Assembly (NCBI GenBank): GCA_019155205.2
Contig: JAHNZQ020000016.1
Span: 2,345,969 to 2,372,105, forward strand
Direction of reading: 5' to 3'
DNA from: Gracilaria vermiculophylla
Taxonomy: Eukaryota; Rhodophyta; Florideophyceae; Gracilariales; Gracilariaceae
DNA length: 26,137 bases
Within the stretch, counting starts at the first letter, position 1, and each line of letters opens with the position of its first letter. This document shows positions 1 through 10,086 of this stretch, piece after piece. The notes below the pieces were generated by a model. The model searched no databases. It was not told the origin of the DNA and was given only the letters and a program-made list of their open reading frames with translations. The translations under genes were made by a program, and so were the position numbers.

Positions 1-16
1 TTATTTTAGATATTTT

Positions 17-402
17 ATGCAGGTAATTAGCACAGTAGTGCGACCTGCCGAGGCGGGCTCCCGGCTAGATATTTAAGCTGCCGGTTGAGCTCCACCTCTG
101 GGGAAGTAAAGACAAGCACCCTTGAGTTTTCTTCTACTTTTTCCAGTTGGAGTCTCTTGTCTATTCACGCAGGTTTCTAAGCTGCCGATCCCCAGGTCGC
201 ATCATAGCAGCGCCTGTAGAAGCATTGTCAGCCCAGTGAACCTCCCCTTCCGCTTGGTGTTTGCGGATCCCTTTCAGAATTTCCCCGGCTCGCGAGAGCG
301 GATACCGGAGACCATCTTTAGAAATACGCGCCTTTGGAGTCAGCAAAAACTCCTAACGGACGTTGTGCTTTACTACCTCAAGAGGATGGCTGACAGTACT
401 AT
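17..402 (+). repeat. Dispersed repeat R1, copy 1 (full length)
   Basis: Interspersed repeat of about 385 bp with further copies at 2628-3010, 9413-9799 (inverted) and 11337-11474 (partial). It starts with ATGCAGGTAATTA followed by an ACAGTAGT-like stretch and ends with CTGACAGTAC. An AT-rich stretch lies before the start in the full copies. The first and last dozen bases are weakly inverted relative to each other (AGTAGTGCGACC against AGTACTGTCAGCC), which could be degenerate terminal inverted repeats. No target-site duplication is clear. It could be a MITE, a SINE-like element or a solo LTR. Its right end lies next to the 3' end of the transposase relic. Confidence 0.85.
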
Positions 403-1506
403 ATTCGCCTCCACACTAAGAGAGGGCATGAAGGTTTTATGCAGCTGAGTAAGCCGAAGCATACGAGCTCTTAAATTAGAAAGCACGACTATGCTTAGGA
501 TCATAAGTTTTCTCTCTCCTCTTATTTCATAGACAAATCTGTCCTTCATGCGAGGAAAGGAACCTTGAAATGCGCGCATTCCCCATTCCGCCGCTTGTCG
601 AACTGATGTGGCTGGCTTCATTTTTGTTGTATGAGCATGAATTCTTCCAAAGGTGACGTGATCCCGTACAGATTTGGTCAGGAAGGGATACTGTCCCTTA
701 GAAAACGCCCAACCAACAACACATCGTCCTCCCCAAAGGTCATATATACTTTGTAGCTTAGCATTTATTCCTCCCCACTCCGCAATCGTGCTGTCGCGCA
801 GAGACCCTGGGGCGTTAATCGCACATGCAATGATGCAACCATTGGGAGAAAATACCAAAACGTTACTTACACAATGCTCGTGTACTCACCCATTGTAAAA
901 CATATTCTGGTTTACATTTTCTCCAGATTGCTCTAGATATAGCTCAACGCCATCTGCAACACAATAGACATTAGACAGCATAGAGTACTTCAGAGAAACA
1001 GATTGCTGAAACTGTTTGATTTCGTCAAAGCTAGGCAGTTTGACAGCCGCGTCACCATTTGAATGTAACAGTTTGATCAACAATCGTCTCCCAAATCTAA
1101 GAAACAAAGAACATACTGAGGCAGTAACACCAAACAGCAAATATAGAACCATATTTGAACCTCTTGTTATCGTGAATGCAAGGTTCAGCCCCAAACAGTG
1201 TAATACAGAAAGAAGGCGAGGTCTTCCTCGACGAATTGTTCGACTCGGAAGAAGACGCACACAGCCATCACTGTTATAAGGAGAGTATTTGTTGTACAGC
1301 TCCGAAAACTTTAAGAGAATGTAGTGAAATGTTATGTAGTCGAACCCCATCAAAGTTATCATTGAATGATCGCATCCTGAGCCAAACAAGAATGAAAACG
1401 CAGACATATAGGGTGATTGTAATGAACGACGTGATATACGCCGACCTCTTCTACGGCGGCCCCCTATTGTAAGAAAGTGATTAAGCCGTTTTTTCTGTTG
1501 ACCTCT
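373..1506 (-). pseudogene. Harbinger-like DDE transposase, broken by one in-frame stop
   Basis: Relic of a PIF/Harbinger-type (DDE_Tnp_4-like) transposase, the nuclease that cuts and joins transposon ends. The frame is open from about 1506 down to 373 except for one TGA at 886-888, in the context FYNG-stop-VHEHCVSN; relatives of this family have Trp there, so TGG to TGA is likely. Recognisable family segments in order are SAFSFLFGSG, ITLMGFDYITF, GRPRLLSVLHCLGL, a first catalytic Asp in CVADGVELYLEQ, a second in APGSLRDSTIAEWG, and a probable Glu in RQAAEWGMRAFQGSFPRMKD. The catalytic triad is therefore still visible. The family-like C-terminus ends near position 428 and the frame then runs into repeat R1, so the natural end was lost. 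The true N-terminal start is not clear; the frame is open upstream of the Met at 1407 to a stop at 1507-1509. Confidence 0.85.
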
Positions 1507-1509
1507 TTA

Positions 1510-2627
1510 GTGCTTGCGCTGAAAACGTAGGAGGAGAAGAAAAAGAAGGGATTTTGACATGGATGTTCCGATCTATGGATTTAGATTGCTCCTGATCGTG
1601 TGCATGGTACATACGATCATCCGATGGGATGGACCAGTCGTTTGGAACGCAAGGTCTTCCTTGGGGCTTGTGATGCACAAAGTACGAAATTGGATTTCCG
1701 TGGCAAAACAATGGGCGCTTTTGAAGTATACCTCCAAAATACGTATGGACTAAAACATGTTCTCAGGAGCGTTCCATTTCGAACTCGCGCCTAGATATTT
1801 TCCGGAACACGTTGTCTTTTTTCCTCAAAACGACATTGGATCTTCTACATTAAAAGTTAATAGCACAATGCTTCAAACAATACCTTAAAACTATGCTGTA
1901 ACTCTCATTTTTATAACCTTTTCCTATATGTTTACTTTGATATATACACAACGTTTCATGGTTAGACCAATAATGCTCTGTGCCAATAATAAGCACTTTA
2001 TGCAAGTCTTTCATCCTCGTCATTTATTTTGCAACAAAGGTTCAATTACATGAACGACGCATTTATGAGTAAAGAACAAAATAGTAATGAAAAACGGTTC
2101 AAAGTTTTTTTGGTTTATAAATCTGAACAAACTTTCTTTCCCAAAGCTTAATATAAACAGAACAAGATGCCGTAGTGTGCTTTTAGCTCTGGAAAACAAT
2201 GGTGTGAATAGATGTATTTTCCATTAAGTAAAACTTTATTTTAGATGCATTGCAGTGCTTAACACATTGCTATCATAAGAAAAAAAGAAAATGCAAAAAG
2301 TTAATATAGTAAAATTCTATTACAGCCCATACTATGGTGTGTACTCGACTGTCGATGAAACGAAATACAAACAAAGCCTTTTTCGTACTCAATGTAGACC
2401 TAAAATGGCTTTCAAATGCTTTTACACAACGTTTTGAAAACTTCAACATATCTTAACTGCAGTACGGTGGATCCTAAGGTGATATTATCATGTGGCTTTA
2501 CGACGAGATATTCGTAAGGAGGGTTCGTATTCTAATAACTGAGCCGCGTGGTGAATTACTAGACTTACGTGTGCTGCAGAACTCCTGAGGAATTGTAGAA
2601 TTTATATGTCTTAGATTTATTTGCTCC
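1510..2627. other. AT-rich stretch without a recognisable gene
   Basis: No frame here has protein-like composition or a family motif that I recognise. The part from about 1800 to 2610 is clearly AT-rich and stop-dense on both strands. A 64-codon plus-strand frame at 1600-1794 vaguely resembles a caspase-like segment but is too short to call. It probably holds flanking debris of the Harbinger element and old non-coding sequence. Confidence 0.6.
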
Positions 2628-3010
2628 ATGTAATTAGTACAGTAGTGAGACCTGTCGAGGCGAGCTCCCGGCACGGCACTTAATCTGCAGGCCGAGCTCT
2701 ACCTCTGGGGTAAGTAAAGGAAGCTCCCTTGAGTTTTCTACTTCTTTTTCTGATTGGAAACCCTTGTCGAACGCCTTCAGGTTTCTATGCCGCCGATCCT
2801 CAGTTTGCCTCATAGCAGCGCCTGTAGGAGCATAATCCTCCGAGCAAACCCCATTTTCCGCTTGGTGCTTGTAGATCCTCTTTCACGATGCCCCTGGCTC
2901 GTGACCGTGACTACCCTAGACCATTGTTTGGAACTCACGCCTTTGGAGTCATCAAAAACTCCAAATGGATGTTGTGCGCCATCACCGCGAAAGAAGAACT
3001 GACGATACCA
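2628..3010 (+). repeat. Dispersed repeat R1, copy 2 (full length, most diverged)
   Basis: Same 5' start (ATGTAATTAGTACAGTAGTGAGACC) read as short blocks, same internal blocks (CATAGCAGCGCCTGTAG, CGCTTGGTG, CCTTTGGAGTCA) and same end (CTGACGATACCA) as copies 1 and 3. It is more diverged than the other copies. It lies immediately downstream, in the minus-strand sense, of the chromodomain relic. Confidence 0.8.
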
Positions 3011-3079
3011 CAGTTCATGTTCTCCTGTAGAGGCCCACACTTCACGGTTGGGTTGAGCTCCTTCCGTTCTTGTGGTTTC

Positions 3080-3709
3080 TTATGCCATTTGGGCCAGATG
3101 CAGTGTCTCCGGCAGAGAAATCCTTGCCTTGCAGTGATACTGTAGAACCGCGGAGCGGTGTAAATGTTCGATAGACTCCAGCATATTAGAATTCGGGTCA
3201 TATCCGTACCACCGTACTCGATACCAGACCCTTTCCTGTGGGTACACGTCGTGTCCAGCAACGGGGTCAATAAATTGCTTTTCAGTGTACACTTCCCGGG
3301 TCTGCCGCGTTAATATCACGCCTGAGACGTTCCGATTCTCTTTGTGGGGCCCTATATCCCTCGACTGGGTTTCCGGGGAAAACGTTCGCTCGGTTTCCTT
3401 TTCTTCCCGGCATTCCGGACGAGTCTGCAGGGGTTCTGGTGAGGTTCCGGGCTCGCGTTTGGCTGGCCCTCCAGACGGGGAGGTCCGCGTAGCAGTTTAC
3501 GACTGCTCAGCGGGTGGTGCCACGGCGTCGTCGAGGGTGCCCGTTGGTTGCGGCTGGATCGGGTCCATAAGAACGGCTCGTGGGCAGTCCGCCATGCCCA
3601 GAGTATGTATGCGCATCCGTGAGGGTGCGGCGTGCGACTCCACAGATCCGGCCCCAAGTTCGTCTGTAATGGAGGTCAACGGGGCAAAGGGAAAGTTGAG
3701 GGGATGCAA
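3080..3709 (-). pseudogene. Chromodomain remnant of a chromovirus-type retroelement
   Basis: The minus-strand frame from 3319 to 3080 encodes a clear chromodomain: EVYTEKQFID, then VWYRVRWYGYDP, then NSNMLESIEHL. This matches the family pattern of an aromatic start, Y.V.W.G, and TWEP..NL. The usual TWEP is MLES, so the aromatic-cage Trp is lost. The same frame continues upstream to a Met at 3709 with a single TAA at 3497-3499; the linker is rich in Glu, Arg, Pro and Thr. Chromodomains end the integrases of Ty3/gypsy chromoviruses, where they target integration to modified histones. No integrase or reverse transcriptase motif lies upstream: the R2 promoter-like repeat begins within the frame. 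It is either a deletion derivative of an element or a small chromodomain gene captured by an LTR. The domain call is strong; the origin is inferred. Confidence 0.7.
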
Positions 3710-3992
3710 AAAAAAATTCCCAAGCTCTGGCTCGCATTTACTGGAAGGTGCCTCGCGTCCACCTTATATAGCGGCAAACGTGCGCAAGTTTGATCAGAGC
3801 GGAAATTGCACTACGAAACAGAGACAATCAATACTACCAATCATATTTAAGCATCACATAAATGTGTTACTAACAATATTACCCTCAATTCTATATGGCT
3901 GACAACAGCAAAGCACAACAAGGCACAAGTCATGCACAACAAGGCATGGCAGTTACGCATACTCACGAGAGCATGATAGTGAACAAATTCAC
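3668..3992 (-). repeat. LTR-like repeat R2, copy A
   Basis: Related to copies B (4965-5291) and C (10910-11236), read on the minus strand, but more diverged. Shared blocks include the outer GTGAATTTGT start, the GGCACAACAAGGCA-like segment, TATGATTGGTAGTATT, the TATATAAG box, AGTAAAT.C.AGC.AGAGCT and GACCTCCA. The order of TATA box then pyrimidine-rich leader suggests the promoter part of a long terminal repeat. No tRNA-complementary primer site follows recognisably. Confidence 0.7.
3763..3770 (-). promoter_or_regulatory. TATA box of R2 copy A
   Basis: The minus strand reads TATATAAG here, at the position conserved in the other R2 copies, 54 bases upstream of the Met at 3709 that opens the chromodomain-containing frame. 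Confidence 0.55.
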
Positions 3993-4964
3993 GAGTCCTG
4001 CGTGTCACAGTAGTCCGCCTCCATATACAAGAAGCTTCCACGTTTTCAGCACATTACAGAACCACGTCACTGTAATCACAATGGCTTACATTGCAGCTCA
4101 TCGGTATGTGTCAGGAACAGCATATGCGCTGCAACAGCAGGGACAGTAGCTCATTCCTGCCAACAACCCCCCTCTACTTCTAACTTGAAAGGTATAGGGA
4201 GCGTAAGCTTCCTGACTTTTTGAACTTCTCCAATTTTACCCTGTCCAATGGTTTGGTTAGCATGTATGCCTCCGTATCGTTAGTTTGGCAGTATTGAAGC
4301 ATAATGGACTTGTTTTGCAACGCCTCACGCCTAAAGTGATAACTGTCAATGAAACTGAGTTGCTATCCCTGAGACGTAAAGTATGTTGTTGCTACATGGT
4401 CTGTGTTGTCAGAATGCTGGTATGGTCGTTAAATTTGGACGAATCATAATGACCGATAAACCATTGAATTAATCAAGATTTGGGATATCGAACTTCCCAA
4501 AATCTTTCCATGCATTCAGAACTTCTTTTCTGTCCGTAAAATGTAACTAGCACTGAACTGCACAGATCTCAGTTCTCACGAACCGAAAACTAGCACGAAG
4601 TTTCATTTTTTCTAGTTTTCCTTTACACCGAATCCGCCTCCACCGTCGCAAAATAGACTCCGCAGTGTTCGAATAGAACCTTAAATGGATAAATAAATAG
4701 AGATATTAAGAATCTGGTTTTACCACGCCACCTCTTCTACCCTTCTGGCCCACAACGACGCCTTCCAGGCACGTGAACCCTTGCCTCGTTCCTCCCAAAC
4801 ATCCATGCGCCATATTCTTCTCCTCAAACCTTTGCTCGTTCCAATCTTCCCCACCCGCCGCACTCCATCATGCTGATCTGGTGCTTCCACGTCTGTGCCT
4901 TCTCCACCCCTACCATCCCGGTCATCCAGTGCCACAAGCAAAGGTGCCACCCTCGCCTCACCGC
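3993..4964. other. Gene-free stretch between R2 copies A and B
   Basis: No recognisable gene. A 76-codon minus-strand frame at 4720-4950, rich in Arg, Gly and Trp, lies where the internal region downstream of R2 copy B would be. It is not recognisably similar to the regions downstream of copies A or C. The rest is stop-dense. Confidence 0.5.
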
Positions 4965-5291
4965 TATTGGAGGTCCGAGGGGAAACGGAAGGTCGGAGGG
5001 ATGTTAAAAATGTTCGCCAGCTCTAGCTTGGATTTACTCGGAGGTGTCTCGACCACGACTTATATAGTGGCTCAGTCGCACCGATTAGGCTGCATCAGAA
5101 ATTACACTACAAAGGCGAGACCCTTAATACTACCAATCATATTGTAACATGACATAAATCTACTAGCCACAATTCAATAATGCTTACAACAGCAAGGCAC
5201 AACAAGGCATGACACTTCCGTCTACTCACAAGAGCATGACAATGCACAAATTCACTCAACCACCTTACACTCTCTGTATTCTGCCACCACT
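4965..5291 (-). repeat. LTR-like repeat R2, copy B
   Basis: Aligns over 327 bp with copy C at 10910-11236 without net length change. By eye the outer ~125 bases (about 5165-5291) are identical to copy C, and the promoter-proximal part carries scattered substitutions. It contains the conserved TATATAAG box on the minus strand. Confidence 0.8.
5059..5066 (-). promoter_or_regulatory. TATA box of R2 copy B
   Basis: The minus strand reads TATATAAG inside the block CCACTATATAAGTCGTGG, which is conserved with copy C apart from one base in the box. Confidence 0.55.
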
Positions 5292-5582
5292 CGTGTCCAT
5301 ACAGCAATGTTTCTCTATATAATTACCAGGACGAGGCACATTACACTAAATCATATCTGGTGTACAGTAAGCTGAGTTTGCAATGTGTACACCTGGAAAC
5401 GATATGGTTGTGAACAACGTGCCGAATAGCACAGCTGCACACGTGTACCAACAAAAATCCTTCTTTTTCCAAATATATGCAGCAACAATATACTTCACGT
5501 CCCAAGGACATCAATTCAGTTTCTCTGACACACAGAGGCAACATCCAACACAGCCCATCGTCCCTGGAACATTTGGTTTTCA

Positions 5583-7393
5583 GTGACAGCACAGGCACTT
5601 CATCCAACAACTGCTACCAAATGCTTCCTCTCCGCAGTGAATGGTGTCGCCATTTTCCCCCCTCCCAAGCGTACAAAGCCCATCCGACTCACACCTTTTT
5701 CACATCCACACTCGAATCACGCTTCAGAAAACGTCCCCCTTGCCGATCACGACTTTCTCCAGCAACACCAATTCTCCCTCTCCCCTCACAACGATGATGC
5801 ATATCGCATCACCAACGCCCCACTTTGTTCTGTCTTCTCCCTCCGTACTCGCGCCACTACCTTTTCCTTTAGGTCCCCACACATCTATATGTAGCGCATT
5901 TCGTCCTCCATATCTCCTCCATCGCTTCCAGATTCGGAACTCGCAAAGCAGACGAGCTCATCCTTCTTCTCAACGACCGCGCCTTCTCCAAATCTTAATT
6001 CCAAAACTCTATCTCCTCCGCCTGGCAGTGTCTTGAACTCCAAGAAACCCTCTTCAAGCACAGAATTAGCACCATCGGCTTCTCCCCACGCACTTTTTCC
6101 CACCACCAACACCCTTTCTCCACCACCATCTTCCTCTAATCCACAAGCGACGTCCTCAAGCGACAGCTCGCCCTCGCACATTTCGAGAATACCTTTTTCC
6201 ATCCCACCTCTCTGAAAAAAGCTTCTGGATCTCTCGCCTTCGCATATCCCATGGCATCTGTACTCGGACGTGCAGCAGTCCCCGACCTCAAAGCCGCAAT
6301 TATGCAGTCCACCACCGATAGCATCAGTTGGCACATTTCAAACGTCACCGGCATCGACTCCTTCATCGGCTTTGTCCAAATATACTCCGACATGTCTTTT
6401 ATTTCTCTCAAAAGGTCCTCGGTCACTTCTTACCTTCTCCACATCGCATTCTTCACCTTCTCGGGCTTTTGTCGTCCAAGACGCATCACCGACAACCTCA
6501 CCCTCCTCGAATACTAGCCAGCCTGCTTCGATCACACACCCCCTTCCAGCGAAGCAGACAAAATTTCTAATACGTTTTCCAGCATCTCTCGCGATACAGA
6601 ACTCAAAATTTTACAGCTGGCACTCACAAATCTCCTCGAACCACTTTTCAGCTCTAGACTGCTCGGATTCCCCTTCCCTACCGATCACGGCGTCCCCCGC
6701 CAATGCCATCCAGTCATCGCCAGCCACTGCGCTGATATCCTCGAGGCTGGAGACGTCCTCACGATCTCCCACGGAACTCGACTGCAGCACTCCTGCCATA
6801 GATGTATGGTTGGTCGCTCCAATCTCTCCCTCCCACTTCCAAAACACTCCCCACATACCCAACATCAGACTTTGACCGCACGCCATTCCAATGCAACACT
6901 CCTCTATCAGTCGAAACATGGCCTCCACACCCACGAGCCCAGAATCGCCCGCACCAGAAAAGAACAAGCCACCGATGCGCTTCAGTTCATCTCCCCCGCA
7001 AAGTACTCCTCCCCCTTCGAATCCAAACCACTTCTCAACATCACCCCGCACCTCTCCCTTTACGACATCTTCCACTTCGAACCCCTCCACAAATTCCATC
7101 TCGGTGTCTCGAAGCTAATCAAGCTCACCGCTATCGGACGACTGTAATCAGAATAGCTCTTCACCACAGACGGTTCCACAAACGCCCGTGGATCCTTCCA
7201 TTCCGTCGGCACTTTCTTCAAGCACGCAAACACCATCCTTGCCACCATCGAAAAACACTCTTCCGCCACCGGACTTCCCATCGGCTTTTCCACTTCCGAC
7301 AACGGCAAGCCCAGAGAGGCACCTGGATCCCCCACGGATATCCGTTGGACGCGCAGTAGCAACAAGCATTTTGAAATTGTATTGATTTATTGA
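5583..7393 (+). pseudogene. Decayed CACTA/Plavaka-like transposase
   Basis: Reading two frames in order gives a protein-like product of about 600 residues with strong C-ending codon preference. The first part (5583 to about 5870) reads GVAIFPPPKR and later DDAYRITNAPLCSVFSLRTR. After a frameshift near 5870-5900 the frame continues to 7393: SIASRFGTRKADELILLLN, SISSAWQCLELQETLFKHR, SGSLAFAYPMASVLGRAAV, SFIGFVQIYSDMSFISLK, HPVIASHCADILEAGDV with CHRCMV, and YDIFHFEPLHKFHLGVSK. The last three resemble conserved blocks of large CACTA-superfamily/Plavaka-like transposases (HP.la....D..E, C..C, and D.LH...LGV). In-frame stops are at 5996 (TAA), 6137 (TAA), 6515 (TAG), 7145 (TAA) and 7154 (TAG), with TGA at 7391. 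Other open frames here on both strands are shadows of this one. That it is coding and broken is fairly sure; the family is tentative. Confidence 0.65.
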
Positions 7394-8099
7394 TTCGATG
7401 CGCAAAAGATGCACATTGGATGTACAAAATATATTCTTTTGATTAACCATAAAGATGTTCTGCAGATATTCCGTTCATACGCTCCTGATTCACTTCTGAT
7501 GTATAAAAGTCGTACGACAATATGCACATTGGATGCACCACTGTGCCTGTAACACTGAATCAGTGATGTACTGAAGATATCCTTAATGTGCGCATGTTGA
7601 TGTAACTGTGCTTCAATCATATCCCTCCTTTTCTCTTAATTGAAGCCCATCGCCAATCTCCATTCTTTGCATATTGCATGAGACGAATAAATGTTTTATT
7701 TATATTCCTGAAATTGCTTGGTTTTATGTATAATATAATCATGTATCCATAAATATCGTTTCATGTCACTCATTTGTCATGGCGTTCTTCGCGGTCTTCC
7801 TCCGCCCACGACTCTTTCCAACATCCCCTTCCTCAATGGATCAAGAAACGTCGCGACCTCAATAGGGTCCGGAAACGTTCGCCGCTCATTGTAGTCCATG
7901 TAACCAAGTAGAAAATTTATGCAAGACAGAAGCTCGACAGTGCGTCAAGTGTCTCGCACAGTCCCTCACCTATCCCTACTAGAGATAAAAATGTAATGTA
8001 GTTCAGTGTGTTTATCGATGCTAAGTCCGTACATTCAGTTTTCACGAGCCACGTGAACCTCTTCTCCGAGTATCAGCTGTTCTCCTGGTACCCTGAACG
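7394..8099. other. Gene-free stretch with a 14-bp direct repeat
   Basis: No recognisable gene. ATGCACATTGGATG occurs at 7409-7422 and again at 7522-7535. The stretch may be the 3' flank of the transposase relic. The part after 7620 is AT-rich. Confidence 0.5.
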
Positions 8100-9336
8100 T
8101 CACTTTTTTTCCCACAGCTTATCAATAAGCCCAAAATACACTTCAAATGGTAGCAACGTTTGCATTGACTCAAAGAATGAGCTTCCGCTGAGAAAATGCG
8201 ATGCGATCCAGAAGCGCTGGCGTGCCTTATGTAGCTCCTGCCTGCACTTTCTTTGAAATTCGATAGAGATTTCAAGTTTGAGAGACTGCGTTTCTTGCGA
8301 GATAGTTGGTGATAGATACAGTCTCAGCTCAGTGATTTCAATGTCAAAGGGAGTATATGGCAGGTATCTCCGAAGAAATTTCATCACGTCTGTTTTTCGT
8401 TCGATACCGCCGACAACATGGCTGCGTCCTGACACAGGAAACTGTGGGGATGCCATGCTACGAGAGAGTGGGTGTGTCACATTGTTGGAGTGTTGCCCCA
8501 GTTCCTCAATGCTCTTCTCACTCCCTGACGATTCTAATCCTGACGCTCTCCCCAACCCATTGTCCAAAATATCCTCAGCTTGGGCGTCTGCACGCCTTGC
8601 GTCTTCCCCCATGCCACCGTAAATCATTTTCAAAGCAAAACGGTGGTTGGTTTTGTGAAACTGGTTTGCTTCGGGAGGATTCGAAGATCTTACCATAATG
8701 GCAACAACACCAGCTACGCGCTCTACAAACAATTGCGATATATGCCTCAGTGGTCCGTACTCAAGAGAATCTGTGGCATATGAAGGATGGCATGCGTGAT
8801 CGTAGTAACACAGAACGCAGATGTACCTTGAACATAGAAAATCTCAATAAACATTGAATGAAGACGTGCAACAAGATCACGGAACCACCCAAGTTCTTCC
8901 CTTCTCGGAGTTGTCTCGAAAACAATAGTAGTAATCGTTGATGTTAAACTCCATATTGTCATTATTCGTTTGTCGATACGGCTGTTATTGAAAATTACCA
9001 CTCCGTAGCAAAGGGAAAAGTTCTTGAAGTCCACAATTTTGTAACCGCCGTGGTGCTCGAAACACTTTGGTGGCATTCCCCAAACGGATAGAGCTCTCTT
9101 TTACCCAAGCGCAAGGGCTTCATTTGCATGCTGTGCGACACCATCATCGAGCCCGGGAGAATAGTTTCCCTCGACACATTTAGAATGAGTTCCGATACAA
9201 AGGGATAAAAGATGCTTAGCCCACCCAAGAAGCCACAAATGCATGGGGTAGAAAGGAGCACCTCGGAATATTTATCCTTTTCGAGTTTTGCGAGAATTGG
9301 TTCCCTATTGACACCAGCTCCTCTGACAATGCGATC
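8100..9336 (-). CDS. Unrecognised multi-exon or broken gene
   Basis: Three minus-strand segments look protein-coding but lie in different frames. The first runs from the stop next to 9336 to about 9080 and includes RIVRGAGVNREPILAKLEKD and the hydrophobic LSTPCICGFLGGLSIFYPFV. The second, about 9076 to 8830, includes GYKIVDFKNFSLCYGVVIF and WFRDLVARLHSMFIEI. The third, 8732 to 8100 (210 codons), includes FALKMIYGGMG and FLRRYLPYTPFDIEITELR. Between the second and third, a GT-AG interval with the donor after TATGTTCAAG (near 8826) and the acceptor CCACAG near 8772 could be an intron. The junction between the first two has no convincing splice pair and may be a frameshift. Repeat R1 copy 3 lies just upstream and probably removed the 5' end. 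I recognise no family. Confidence 0.35.
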
Positions 9337-9412
9337 TCAAGTGACTTTGGAAGTGGCTTGACGCAGCTGACTCCATACATATTTTAACTCTTTCAAAGAG
9401 CTTGTATCCAGT

Positions 9413-9799
9413 GTAGTACTGTCAGCCCTTCTCTCGAGGTAGTAAAGCACAACGTCCGTTGGGAGTTTTTGTTGACTCCAAAAATGCGTGTTCCTAAAGG
9501 TGGCCTCCGGTATCCGCTGTCGCGAGCCGGGGGAATTCTTAAAGAGGATCTGCAAACACCAAGCGGAGGGGGAGGTTCACTGGGCGGACAATGCTCCTAC
9601 GGGCGCTGCTATGATGCGACCTGGAGAACGGCGGCTTAGAGACCTGGGTTGATCGACGAGAGAATCCTACCGGAAAATTAGATGAAGATTCAAGGGTGCT
9701 TGTGTTTACCTCCCCAGACGTGAAGCTCAACCGGTAGATCAAGTATCGAGCCGGAAGCCCGCCTCGGTAGGTCTAACTACTGTAGTAATTACCTGCATA
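9413..9799 (-). repeat. Dispersed repeat R1, copy 3 (full length, inverted)
   Basis: Reverse complement of copy 1 over its whole length, closely similar, ending in the same CTGACAGTACT and starting with ATGCAGGTAATTA. It is followed at 9799-9830 by an A/T-rich run. It is inverted with respect to copy 4 across R2 copy C. Confidence 0.85.
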
Positions 9800-10086
9800 A
9801 TTTAAATAAAATAAAAAATAATTATACCGTCCCTAAAGGATACAGTAGCGCACGTGGGCGGAATTATACACCACGTGGCCCAGCTAATAAAATACGAGCC
9901 CTCTATAGGAATATTATGCCTTTAGGCCCCACCACCGTTTTCGTCTTAGGAGCCACTGTACTACATACCCCCTGTCCTGAATTTCACCGCGTCCTCGAGG
10001 TGCATCCTCCTCTTTTTTGATCCCCGGAGTGGCTCCTATCGGTGTTGAGGCCAGCGTGGCCTCCAGCGATCGCCACGTTCTCTCCT
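9800..10086. other. Spacer with two CACGTG palindromes
   Basis: Non-coding spacer between R1 copy 3 and the R2 copy C internal region. CACGTG (G-box/E-box core) occurs at 9851-9856 and 9872-9877. An AT-rich run fills 9799-9835. Confidence 0.4.

Noticed and set aside
1600..1794. Caspase/metacaspase-like fragment (FLGACDAQ...MGAFEVYLQ) on the plus strand
   Set aside because: Only 64 codons, no catalytic His/Cys context, and open frames on the other strand over the same bases; chance is likely.
5996..7156. Possible reassignment of TAA/TAG to glutamine, since the transposase frame is broken only by these codons
   Set aside because: Conserved host genes in the window end with TAA or TAG (pseudouridine synthase, NDUFA2, isomerase homologue) at the expected C-termini, so the standard code applies.
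6611..7359. Long open frames on both strands over the transposase relic (6611-7099 minus, 6802-7359 plus)
   Set aside because: C-rich codon bias of the true frame depletes stops in other frames; these products are low-complexity shadows.
8747..9261. Argonaute-like segment (K.VDFKNF...GVVIF pattern resembling the MID-domain entry)
   Set aside because: No PAZ or PIWI catalytic motifs in any frame nearby and the resemblance is a few residues only.
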